Origin: Palsa-504 sp963839095
GTDB lineage: Bacteria > Actinomycetota > Actinomycetes > Streptosporangiales > Streptosporangiaceae
NCBI GenBank assembly: GCA_963839095.1
Contig: CAWIUF010000043.1
Span: forward strand, 42,404-106,403
DNA: 64,000 bases
Reading direction: 5' to 3'
Shown here in pieces: positions 1 to 8,259 of the stretch. The position numbers were made by a program, and so were the translations under genes. How positions within the stretch are numbered: position 1 is the stretch's first letter; each line of letters opens with the position of its first letter. The notes under the pieces are model-generated. The model was not told the origin of the DNA and made no database searches. It was given only the letters and a program-made list of their open reading frames with translations.

Positions 1-692
1 GTCCCGCTCTGGGACAGCTCCACCTCCTCGTGGGTGGGCACGCCGTCGGCCGGGCAGGTGCCCCGTGGCGGCACGTACACCTGGCCGCAGACGCCGCAGC
101 GCTGCCCGAGCAGCCGGCGCTCGGCCAGCCCGCGCAGGTAGAAGCTCTCCCCGGGCGACGCGGTGTGCATGTAGTGCAGCCGCACCGGAGTGATCGTCAT
201 CCCGTCCGTCACCTCGGCCGTCCCCGGATCGGCGGAAGCCGCTCCGCCGGACGGCTCGAAGCAGGTGATGTCCCTGATGCTGCCGGTCCGGGCCGCCGCC
301 CACCGGGGCCGTACCCGCAGCCCGGTCCGCATCGCGGCGGCCGAGCCCGCGTCCACCGCGTGCAGCAGCGTCGTGTCCGCCCCGTCCAGCCGGATCAGCG
401 CCCAGGCGAACGGCACGGAAAGCGGCTGGCCGTCCAGCGGATCCGGCATCCAGGACCAGCTGACGACGGTGCCCTCCGGTCCCACCGGCAGCAGCTCCCC
501 GGGCGGCGAGGCGGTCACCGGGTCGTACTCGAACGGCGGCGCATGCACCCGCCCGTCCGCGCCCCGGGCGCCCAGGATGCGCCGCTGCGCCAGGGCCGCC
601 ATGAACTGGCTCAGCACCGGCCCGAGCGAACGCGTGTAGTCGAACTCGATGTCCAGCGGCGCCCGCAGCGGCGCCGTAGCAGGCTGGGTCAC
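1..692 (-). CDS. DUF35/OB-fold zinc-ribbon protein, Rv3521-like, C-terminus cut by window edge
   Basis: The reverse strand reads open from a GTG at 692 to the window edge (about 230 residues). The first half looks like a degenerate DUF35 unit. The second half begins a new unit with the zinc-ribbon signature RCGVCGQVYVPPRGTCPADG near residues 198-217. DUF35 proteins of this kind accompany thiolase-fold lipid-transfer proteins (Ltp) in sterol side-chain degradation, where they support CoA-thioester enzymes. The tandem arrangement and the setting resemble Mtb Rv3521 of the KstR regulon (recalled similarity). The start lies 11 bp from a KstR-type operator and diverges from an acyl-CoA synthetase gene. 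The assignment to a specific orthologue is inference because the rest of the gene and its expected ltp neighbours are outside the window. Confidence 0.75.
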   Translation of the reverse strand, partial: MTQPATAPLRAPLDIEFDYTRSLGPVLSQFMAALAQRRILGARGADGRVHAPPFEYDPVTASPPGELLPVGPEGTVVSWSWMPDPLDGQPLSVPFAWALIRLDGADTTLLHAVDAGSAAAMRTGLRVRPRWAAARTGSIRDITCFEPSGGAASADPGTAEVTDGMTITPVRLHYMHTASPGESFYLRGLAERRLLGQRCGVCGQVYVPPRGTCPADGVPTHEEVELSQSG

Positions 693-702
693 CCGACAAC
701 TA

Positions 703-716
703 TAGAACGTGTTCTA
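703..716. promoter_or_regulatory. KstR-type operator 1
   Basis: TAGAACGTGTTCTA has 6-bp arms (TAGAAC/GTTCTA) around a 2-bp centre. It matches the TNNAAC-NN-GTTNNA consensus known for the TetR repressor KstR. It lies 11 bp upstream of the DUF35 gene start on the minus strand. Confidence 0.85.
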
Positions 717-757
717 GTTAGGAGGCAGGCCCGGGGCCCTCCAACCTTGTCCGTTAA

Positions 758-771
758 TAGAACGTGTTCTA
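758..771. promoter_or_regulatory. KstR-type operator 2
   Basis: This is a second identical TAGAACGTGTTCTA, 55 bp from the first centre to centre and 10 bp before the acyl-CoA synthetase GTG at 782. The 90-bp divergent region therefore has one operator per direction. Confidence 0.85.
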
Positions 772-781
772 GATTGACCAG

Positions 782-2331
782 GTGACCGACATCGGCTTGT
801 GGAACATCGCCGCGGGTGCCCCGGACCGCCTCGCGGTGGTCGAACCGGACGGCGGCACCGTCAGCTACGCCGACCTGGCCGCGCGGGCCGACCAGTACGG
901 CCGGGGGCTGCAGGCGCTCGGACTGCGGCCCGGCGACTGCGTGGCCGGGATGCTGCCGAACAGCACCGAAGCCCTCGCCCTGTTCTTCGCCGCCATCCAG
1001 ACCGGCCTGTACGTGGTCCCGGTGAACTGGCACCTGGCCGCCGCCGAGGTGGCCTACATCCTGGCCGACAGCGGCGCCGCGGCGTTCGTGGCCCACGAGC
1101 GGTTCGCCGCCGTCGCCGCCGAGGCAGCCGAGACCGCCGGGATCAAGGAGAACACCCGGTTCGCGGTGGGGGAGATCGCCGGCTTCACCCCGCTGGCCGC
1201 CCTCGGCGCCGAGAGCGCGGGCCGCCCGGACCCGCGCACTGCGGGCGCCCCCATGGTCTACACCTCGGGCACCTCCGGCCGCCCCAAGGGCGTACGCCGC
1301 CCGCTGACCGGCGAGGACCCCGACCAGCCGCCGCTGGCGGCGGGCTGGTTCTTCGGCATCTTCGGGCTCAAGCCGTTCGACGGCAACGTGCACCTGTGCT
1401 GCTCGCCGCTCTACCACACGGCGGTGCTGAACTTCGCGACGATCTCCCTGCAGGTCGGCCACCCGGTGATCCTCATGGACCGCTTCGACGCGGAGGAGCT
1501 GCTCGAAGCTGTCGGAAGAGCACCGGGTCACCCACAGCCACATGGTGCCCACCCAGTTCCGCCGTCTCCTCGCCCTGCCCCAGGAAACCAGGGACCGTTA
1601 CGACGTGTCCTCGTGGCGGTGCGCGATCCACAGCGCCGCCCCCTGCCCGCCCGACCTCAAGCGGCAGATGCTGGACTGGTGGGGCCCGGTGGTGACCGAG
1701 TACTACGCGGCCAGCGAGGGCGGCGGCACCGTGATCACCGGCGCGCAGTGGCTGGAACACCCGGGCTCGGTCGGCCTGCCCTGGCCCGGCTCCCAGATCC
1801 TGGTCCTCGACGAGGAAGGCAACGACGTCCCGGACGGCCAGCCTGGCCTGGTCTACATGCGGATGGGCGCCTCGACCTTCGACTACTACAAGGACGAGGA
1901 GAAGACGCTGGCCTCCCGGGCCCGCGGCATGTTCACCGTGGGGGACATCGGCTACCTGGACCCGGACGGCTACCTGTTCCTCTGCGACCGCAAGAGCGAC
2001 ATGATCATCTCGGGCGGCGTCAACATCTACCCGGCCGAGATCGAGGCCGCGCTGTCCGCCCACCCAAAGGTCGACGACGTGGCCGTGTTCGGCATCCCGC
2101 ACGAGGAGTGGGGCGAGGAGATCAAGGCGGTGGTCCAGCCCGCCGCCAGCGCCGAGCCGGGTCCTGCGCTCACCGCCGAACTGCTCGCCTTCGCTCGGCG
2201 GCCGGCTGGCCCGGTTCAAGCTGCCCAGGACCATCGACTACGTGGCCGAGCTGCCCCGTGACCCCAACGGCAAGCTCTACAAGCGCCGGCTCCGCGACCC
2301 CTACTGGGCCGGCCGGTCCCGCTCCATCTAG
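782..2331 (+). CDS. Acyl-CoA synthetase (FadD family), two apparent frame breaks
   Basis: ANL-superfamily adenylating enzyme of about 515 residues that would activate a fatty or steroid carboxylate as AMP then CoA ester. The P-loop-like motif YTSGTSGRPKGV lies near residues 159-170. Downstream are EYYAASEGGG (A5-like), GDIGYLDPDGYLFLCDRKSD (A7/A8) and the C-terminal lysine motif PRDPNGKLYKRRL just before TAG at 2331. Continuity is lost near 1510 and 2195, where the homologous protein continues in another frame. I take these as sequence errors because both halves are fully conserved. GTG 782 is preferred because the family N-terminus begins there and a KstR operator ends 10 bp upstream. It looks FadD4-like rather than FadD17/FadD19, but the substrate is unknown; a role in sterol-derived acid activation is inferred from the operator. 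Confidence 0.8.
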
Positions 2332-2409
2332 TCCAGCACGGAAATCCGCTACGAAGGACTGGCTCTCAGTTTCTTGATGTGCGAATCGCAACCTGGGATA
2401 TTGTGCCCT

Positions 2410-3220
2410 GTGACCTACGACGGGGACTGGCGGGACACGTTCCGGCCGGACATCCCGAGCGTGGCGCGGATCTACGACTACCTGCTCGGCGGCAAGGACA
2501 ACTACCCGGCCGACCGGGCGGTCGGCGAGGCGATGATCGCCCAGCTGCCGAACGTGCAGCAGGCCGTGCGGCTGGAACCGGGCGTACCTGCGCCGGGTGG
2601 TCCGCTACCTGGTCCACGAGGCCGGCATCAGGCAGATCATCGACATCGGGGCCGGGCTGCCCTCGGCCGGGAACACGCACGAGGTCGCGCTGGAACGAGG
2701 ACCGCGGTGCGCGGGTGGTGTACGTCGACCACGACCCGATCGTGCTGGCGCACGCCCGCAGCATGCTGCACGGCGTGCCGGGCACCGCGATCATCGCGCA
2801 GGACATGCTCGAGCCGGACAAGATCCTGGCCGATCCCGCGGTGCGCGAGCTGATCGACTTCGACCAGCCGGTCGCGCTGCTGTTCCTGTCCATCCTGCAC
2901 TTCGTGGCCCCGACGAGGCCGACCCGGCCGGGATCATCGCCCGGCTGCTGGCCCCGTTCCCGGCCGGCAGCCACGTGGCCATCTCGCACGCCACCCCGAC
3001 ACGGTCCCCGAGGTCAACGACGTGGAGCGGGTCTTCGACGAGGCCACCACCCCGGCCCACGTCCGGACCCGGGCCGAGATCCGCGGAACTGGTCGCCGGG
3101 ATGGAGATCATCGAGCCCGGCCTGACCTGGCCGCCGCTGTGGCGCCCCGATCCCGGCGACGAGCTCCCCGCCAACCCCGAGGAGTCCTACTACTGCGTCG
3201 TCGTCGCCCGCACCACCTAG
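2410..3220 (+). CDS. SAM-dependent methyltransferase (DUF574/Methyltransf_19), multiple frame breaks
   Basis: About 270 residues when pieced together. The N-terminus has PSVARIYDYLLGGKDNYPAD, the hallmark of the actinobacterial DUF574 family. A Rossmann glycine motif follows (IIDIGAGLPSAGNTHEVA), then ARVVYVDHDPIVLAHARSML and LLFLSILHFV, ending in ESYYCVVVARTT. Frame changes are needed near 2575, 2697, 2912, 3000 and 3085, so the gene is either poorly sequenced or decayed. The GTG at 2410 is chosen because translation runs directly into the family N-terminus. This paralogous family is abundant in filamentous actinobacteria and its substrates are mostly unknown. I see no KstR operator in front of it, and no functional tie to the flanking sterol genes is evident. 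Confidence 0.75.
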
Positions 3221-3243
3221 CGAGCCTCAGCGGTCCTGAACTC

Positions 3244-4045
3244 TCAGCGGTCCTTGAACACGGGGCGCCGCTTCTCGGCGAACGCGCGCGGGCCCTCCTT
3301 GGCGTCCTCGCTGGCGAACACGGCCATGCCCGCCTTGGCCTCGAGCGCGAACGCCTCGTTCTCCGGCATCCCCTCGGTATCGCGGATGACCTGCAGGATC
3401 GCCCGCACCGCGACCGGCCCGTTGGCCGCGATCGCCGCCGCGATCGAAAGCGCCCGGTCCAGCGCCTGCCCGTCCGGGACGACGTGGCCGATCAGCCCGA
3501 TGGACAGCGCCTCCGCCGCGGTGATGTGCCGCCCGGTGAGCAGCAGGTCCGCCGCCACCGTGTAGGGGATCTGCCGGACCAGCCGGACCGCCGAACCGCC
3601 CAGCGGGAACAGCCCCCAGCGCGCCTCGGACACGCCGAACCGCGCGCTCTCACCCGCCACCCGGATGTCACACGCCTGCAGGATCTCGGTGCCGCCCGCG
3701 ATGGCCGGGCCCTCCACCGCGGCGATCAGCGGCTTGGTCAGCCGGCGCCCCTTGAGCAGCGACTCGATCACCGACAGGTCCATGCCCCCGCCGCGAAACT
3801 GCATCGCCGGGGTGCGACCTGGTCATCGCCTTGAGGTCGGCCCCGGCGCAGAACGCGCCGCCCGCCCCGGTCAGCACGCAGGCCCGGATACCGGAGTCGG
3901 CGTCGACGGTATCCCAGGCCTGGCGCATCAGCTCGAGCATCGGGCCGCTCAGCGCGTTGCGCGCGGCCGGGCGGTTCATCGTGACGATCAGCACGTGGTC
4001 CCGGCGCTCGATCAGCGCGTGCGGCTGCTCCCCGGACACCGTCAT
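3244..4045 (-). CDS. echA19: Enoyl-CoA hydratase EchA19-like, one frame break
   Basis: Crotonase-fold hydratase of about 265 residues. EchA19 hydrates 3-oxo-chol-4,22-dien-24-oyl-CoA-type steroid enoyl-CoAs in cholesterol side-chain beta-oxidation. Conserved elements in order are TMNRPAARNALS, GAFCAGADLKA (first oxyanion-hole segment), LLKGRRLTKPLIAAVEGPAIAGG, QIPYTVAADLLLTGRHITAAEA and the C-terminal KEGPRAFAEKRRPVF. I recognise near-identity to Mtb Rv3516 across these blocks. The frame changes near 3806, in the variable loop after the first oxyanion segment. The gene is divergent from fadD19 over a KstR operator, as in M. tuberculosis (Rv3515c/Rv3516). A 15-16 bp tandem duplication (CTCAGCGGTCC...) covers its stop codon at 3226-3258. 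Confidence 0.9.
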
Positions 4046-4087
4046 GATTCCCCTCAATTCAGGCGAGCCGAAAGCCTTGCCCAGAAC

Positions 4088-4101
4088 AGTAACACGTTCT
4101 A
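4088..4101. promoter_or_regulatory. KstR-type operator 3 with extra half-site
   Basis: AGTAACACGTTCTA between echA19 and fadD19. The left arm is imperfect and the right arm is perfect. An additional CAGAAC half-site begins at 4082, 6 bp before the main GTAAC arm. It ends 10 bp before the fadD19 ATG at 4112. Confidence 0.75.
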
Positions 4102-4111
4102 GTTTCGACCC

Positions 4112-5710
4112 ATGGCACTGAACATGGCCGACCTGTTCGAGCATGCCGTCGACGCTTTCCCCGAGCGGGTCGCGCTGATCTGCGGCGACCGTCAGCTCAC
4201 CTACGCCGAGCTCGAGGACGAGGCCAATCGCCTGGCCCACCACCTGGCCGCCCAGGGAGTCGGCCCCGGCGATCACGTCGGCCTCTATGCCCGTAACTCC
4301 GTCGCGGCCGTGGAAACGCTGCTCGCCGTCATCAAGCTCCGCGCCGTCACCATCAACATCAACTACCGCTACCTGGCCGGCGAACTGGCCTACCACCTGC
4401 GGGACGGCGACCTGGCCGCCCTCGTCCACGATCAGGACCTGGCCGGGATCGTGGACGCCGTAGCGCCGCCCGGCCTGCCGCGCGTGGTGATCGGAGGCGG
4501 CACCTTCGACGAGGCCGTCGCGGCCGCGTCGAAAGACACGTGACTTCGGCCCGCGCAGCCCCGACGACGTCTACATCATCTACACCGGCGGCACCACCGG
4601 GTACCCCAAGGGCGTCATGTGGCGGCACGAGGACATCTGGCGCACGCTGGCCGGCGGCATCGACTTCCTCACCGGCGAGCCGCTGGCCGACGAGTGGGCC
4701 CAGTCCCGCAAGGGCGCCGAGGGCACCGCCCTGGTCCGGATGGCGCCCGCGCCGCTCATCCACGGCGCCGCCATGGTGGCCACGCTGGGCTGCCTGTTCG
4801 CCGGGGACACGGCCGTGATCATGCCGAAGTTCGATCCGGACGCGCTCTGGGCCGCGGTGGAAAAGCACCGGGTCAACACGCTGTCGGTCATCGGCGACGC
4901 GATGGCCCGGCCGCTGATGGAAGCGCTGGCGGCGGGCAGTTACGACACGTCCTCGCTGATCAACCTGAACACCACCGCCGCGCTGTTCTCGCCCGCGGTC
5001 AAGGACGCGGTCGCCCGGGCACTGCCCAGCGTGTTCCTCACCGAGGCGGTCGGCTCGACCGAGACCGGCTTCACCGGCATGGCACTGCACAGCGCGGGCG
5101 GCGAGCACCGGGGCGGTCCCACGGTCACGGCCGGCCCGGACGTCATCGTCATCGACGAAGCCGGCGGCGCCTGCGGACCGGGGCAGACCGGCAAGATGGC
5201 GCGCGGCGGGCACATCCCGCTCGGCTACTACAAGGACCCGGTCAAGACCGCCGAGATGTTCACGGAGGTGAACGGCCGGCGGTACGCGGTGCCCGGCGAC
5301 TGGGCGCGGGTCGAGGAGGACGGCACGATCACCCTTCTCGGCCGCGGTAACACCTGCGTGAACACCGGCGGCGAGAAGGTCTTCCCCGAGGAGGTCGAGG
5401 GAGCGCTGAAGTCGCACCCGGACGTGTTCGACGCGCTGGTCCTCGGCGTGCCCGACGACCGCCTCGGCCAGCGGGTGGCCGCCCTGGTCCAGCTGCGCCC
5501 CGGTGCCACCGCCGATGCCGCCGCGCTCCAGGCCCACGTGCACGGCCAGCTGGCCGGCTACAAGGCGCCGCGCACGGTCTGGTTCGTGGAATCCATCGGC
5601 CGGACCGTCTCCGGCAAGGCCGACTACGGCTGGGCGCGACAGTACGCCGATACCCATGACCCGGCCGAAGGCAGCCCCGAAAAGGCAGCAGCGCCAAGGC
5701 CGCCCCGTGA
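4112..5710 (+). CDS. fadD19: Steroid side-chain acyl-CoA synthetase FadD19-like, two frame breaks
   Basis: About 530-residue ANL enzyme. FadD19 forms the CoA thioester of 3-oxocholest-4-en-26-oate and related C27/C24 side-chain acids, starting beta-oxidation. The N-terminus (ALNMADLFEHAVDAFPERVA, LTYAELEDEANRLAHHL) and the motifs YTGGTTGYPKGVMWRHED, STETGF, GYYKDPVKTAEMF, GRGNTCVNTGGEKVFPEEVE and SGKADYGWA match Mtb FadD19 (Rv3515c) closely. The frame shifts near 4543, just before the P-loop motif, and again near 5693. Restoring the second gives a C-terminus KAAP and TGA at 5708-5710, which overlaps the GTG of the next gene (GTGA). That coupling supports the corrected end. The setting beside echA19 over a KstR box supports the name. 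Confidence 0.92.
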
Positions 5711-6819
5711 CGGCCCGCACCCCCCTGACCGGCCTGCTCGGCATCGAGCACCCCATTGCCGGCTTCACCCCGTCCGAGCACGTCGCGGCCGCGATCAGCC
5801 GGGCCGGCGGCCTGGGCGTGCTCGGCTGCGTCCGCTTCAACGACCCAGCCGAGCTCGACAAGGTCCTGACCTGGATGGACGAGAACACCGGCGGCCACCC
5901 GTACGGCATCGACGTGGTCATGCCGGCCACCGTCCCCACCGAGGGCGCGGCCACCGACCTCGGCCAGCTCATCCCGGACACCCACAGAGAATTCGTCGCC
6001 CAGACCCTGCTCGATCTAGGCGTGCCGCCGCTGCCGGACGACACCGAGGCCGGCGACGGGGTCCTCGGCTGGCTCCACTCGGTCGCCCGCCAGCACGTCG
6101 AGGTCGCGCTGGCCCACCCGGCCGCCCTGATCGCCAACGCGCTCGGCTCGCCGCCGCCCGACGTCATCGCCAGCGCCCACGACCGCGGCATGCTGGTCGC
6201 CGCGCTGGCCGGCAAGGCCGAGCACGCCCGCCGCCAGGTCGCCAGCGGGGTGGACATCGTGGTCGCCCAGGGCCACGAGGCCGGCGGCCACACCGGCGAG
6301 ATCGGCACCATGGTCCTGGTCCCCGAGGTGGTCGACGCGGTCGGAGACCGGGCCCACGTCCTCGCCGCGGGCGGGATCGGCTGCGGCCGCCAGGTCGCGG
6401 CGGCCCTCGCGCTCGGCGCGGCCGGCGCCTGGATGGGCTCGGCCTGGCTGGTCACCACGGAGTACCAGCAGCTGTCGGCGGCGCCCGCCATGCAGCAGGC
6501 CCTGCTCGACGCCACCTCCTCGGACACCGTCCGGTCCCGGATCTACAGCGGCAAGCCGGCCCGGCTGCTCAAGAACCGCTGGACCGCCGCCTGGGAGGAG
6601 CCCGGCGCACCCACGCCGCTGCCCATGCCCCTGCAGAACCTGCTGGTCAGCGACGCCCACCAGCGTCTCATGCGGTCCGGCCAGCCGGACGTGGTGCCGA
6701 TGCCCGCCGGGCAGATCATCGGCCGGATGAACGAGGTCCGCCCGGTCGCCGACGTGATGGCCGACCTGATCGCCGAGACGGACCAGGCCCTGGACCGGCT
6801 GCGCGGCCTGTCATCATGA
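5707..6819 (+). CDS. Nitronate monooxygenase-like FMN enzyme
   Basis: Intact 370-residue TIM-barrel flavoprotein of the NMO/2-nitropropane dioxygenase family. The N-terminal TPLTGLLGIEHPIAGF is typical. GQGHEAGGHTGEIG-type residues (VVAQGHEAGGHTGEIGTMVL, near residues 182-201) contain the catalytic His and flavin-contact region. VLAAGGIGCGRQVAAALALGA and AWMGSAWLVTTEY bind the FMN phosphate. The gene is translationally coupled to fadD19 (GTGA overlap) and followed by an LLM oxidoreductase, so all three are probably KstR-controlled from the 4088 operator. Family members in sterol clusters include IpdC, but IpdC is a separate gene here (17434-18562). The reaction of this paralogue is unknown; a redox step on a steroid CoA ester is inference. 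Confidence 0.8.
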   Translation: MTARTPLTGLLGIEHPIAGFTPSEHVAAAISRAGGLGVLGCVRFNDPAELDKVLTWMDENTGGHPYGIDVVMPATVPTEGAATDLGQLIPDTHREFVAQTLLDLGVPPLPDDTEAGDGVLGWLHSVARQHVEVALAHPAALIANALGSPPPDVIASAHDRGMLVAALAGKAEHARRQVASGVDIVVAQGHEAGGHTGEIGTMVLVPEVVDAVGDRAHVLAAGGIGCGRQVAAALALGAAGAWMGSAWLVTTEYQQLSAAPAMQQALLDATSSDTVRSRIYSGKPARLLKNRWTAAWEEPGAPTPLPMPLQNLLVSDAHQRLMRSGQPDVVPMPAGQIIGRMNEVRPVADVMADLIAETDQALDRLRGLSS

Positions 6820-6825
6820 CAACCA

Positions 6826-7862
6826 TGAGGACCTCTGTCTCGGCCGGCTGACTGGTCGGCCTGCCCGCCCCCGGCGCGCCCGGGCTGTTCGAGACCGCCG
6901 AGCGGATCGGCATCGACCAGATGTGGACCGCCGAAGCCTACGGCAGCGACGCCTGGACCCCGCTGGCCTGGTGGGGCTCACGCACCACCCGGATCCAGCT
7001 GGGCACGGCCGTCTCCCAGATCTCGGCCCGCCCGCCCGTCACCCTGGCCATGACCGCGATGACCATGGATCACCTCACCCAGGGCCGGGTCCTGCTCGGC
7101 GTCGGCACCAGCAACCCCCAGGTGGTGGAGGGCTGGTACGGCCAGCCGTACCCGCGCCCGCTCGAGCGCACCCGCGAGTACATCGACATCCTCCGCAAGG
7201 TCATCGCCCGCGGCGAGCCGGTCGCCTACGACGGCAAGCACTACCAGCTCCCCTTCCCGGCCGAAAAGGGCGCCACCGGCCTGGGCAAGCCGCTGCGCTC
7301 GATCCTGCACCCCTACCGCACCGAGATCCCCATCTACCTCGGCGCCGAGGGCCCGAAGAACGTGGCGCTGGCGGCCGAAGTCGCCGACGGCTGGAACGTC
7401 ATCTTCTTCTCCCCGGCCATGGACGACTTCTACGCCAAGGCCCTGGACGAGGGTTTCGCCCGCCCCGGCGCGCGCCACACCCGTGACACGTTCGACGTCG
7501 TAGGCGGTCCCATCGCGATCATCATCGACGACGATACCGAACGGGCGGCCGATTTCGTCCGCCCCACCCTTGCTCTCTACATCGGCGGAATGGGCGCCCG
7601 CGATGTCAACTTCCACTACGAGGTATTCGCCCGCATGGGCTATGAAGCCCAGGCGCGCCAGATCCAGGATTTCTACCTGGCCGGCGACAAGAAAAGCGCG
7701 ATCGCGGCCGTGCCGACCAAGCTGGTCGAGGACGTCGCCCTGGTCGGCTCCTGGGCCAAGGTCGCCGACGAACTCCAGCGCTGGAAGAACACCGTCCTCA
7801 CCACGTTCTCCATTAACAGCGACCCTCGCTACCTCGAGAAAATCGCCGAACTGGTCAGCTGA
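6826..7862 (+). CDS. LLM-class F420-dependent oxidoreductase, Rv3520c-like, N-terminus disrupted
   Basis: Luciferase-like TIM-barrel enzyme of about 340 residues, probably using coenzyme F420. Recognised blocks are FETAERIGIDQMWTAEAYGSD, RIQLGTAVSQISARPPVTLAM, DHLTQGRVLLGVGTSNPQVVEGWYG, PIYLGAEGPKNVALAAEVADGWN and a conserved C-terminal helix to TGA at 7862. The family resemblance is to Mtb Rv3520c, a KstR-regulon member. ATG 6826 reads MRTSVSAG and then meets an in-frame TGA at 6850-6852. The conserved protein resumes immediately after (LVGLPAPGAPGLF). Family N-termini are a few residues longer at this point, so bases are probably missing there. It lies 6 bp after the NMO gene and should be part of the same transcript. 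The substrate is unknown. Confidence 0.82.
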
Positions 7863-7939
7863 GTCCGGTATCAGGACGGCGACGTCCCGCTCTTTTCCAG
7901 GCGACAGTGCATTTTCGGGGCCTGGGAAGAGGGGGAGCC

Positions 7940-8257
7940 ATGAGCTCGCAGGACAGCGCGGATCCCGGTGGGGGACAGGCGCGCCGCTATTTCGTGACCG
8001 TGTACGTATCCGGGCCGGCTGAGGTAAGCCGCGTGATGCGCTACGGATTTGACCTTTTCGGCGAAGCTATCCGCGAAGACGGCCACCGGGTGGCCGTGGA
8101 CGGCCTGCTGACCCTGGCCGAGGCCGGCCGCCTCGTCGACGACGGGCACCAGGTGCTCCTGCTCGAGGAGGCCTCCAAGCGGGCCCGCGCCCACCTCGAG
8201 GTCTCCGAGTTCGAAGACTGGCTGCGGGACCGCGAGCGCGAGCAGGGGAGGCGGTAG
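7940..8257 (+). CDS. Small hypothetical protein paired with M14 carboxypeptidase
   Basis: 105-residue soluble protein starting at ATG 7940 behind GGGGGAG. A disordered Gly/Gln start is followed by RRYFVTVYVSGPAEVSRVMRYGFDLFG and an alpha/beta segment with VDGLLTLAEAGRLVDDGHQVLLLEE. The last 35 residues form a charged helix (EFEDWLRDREREQGRR). No signal peptide or cysteine is present. The stop is 2 bp from the ATG of the carboxypeptidase, so the two are co-translated. I do not recognise a family. The predicted beta-alpha fold and tight pairing suggest a partner, inhibitor or targeting subunit of the peptidase, which is a guess. Confidence 0.7.
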   Translation: MSSQDSADPGGGQARRYFVTVYVSGPAEVSRVMRYGFDLFGEAIREDGHRVAVDGLLTLAEAGRLVDDGHQVLLLEEASKRARAHLEVSEFEDWLRDREREQGRR

Positions 8258-8259
8258 TC

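Noticed and set aside
30..785. Plus-strand ORF at the left edge
   Set aside because: Composition is random-like. The minus strand carries a continuous DUF35 protein with a zinc ribbon and a promoter with two KstR sites, which the ORF would read through.
3022..3834. Plus-strand ORF spanning the convergent junction between the DUF574 gene and echA19
   Set aside because: It crosses the stop regions of two recognised genes and its translation opposite echA19 is low-complexity.
4359..6527. Very long open frame (722 codons) on the minus strand opposite fadD19 and the NMO gene
   Set aside because: The translation is low-complexity Arg/Pro/Ala/Gly with no conserved motif, and the plus strand encodes recognisable enzymes throughout. 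It is an artefact of high GC.
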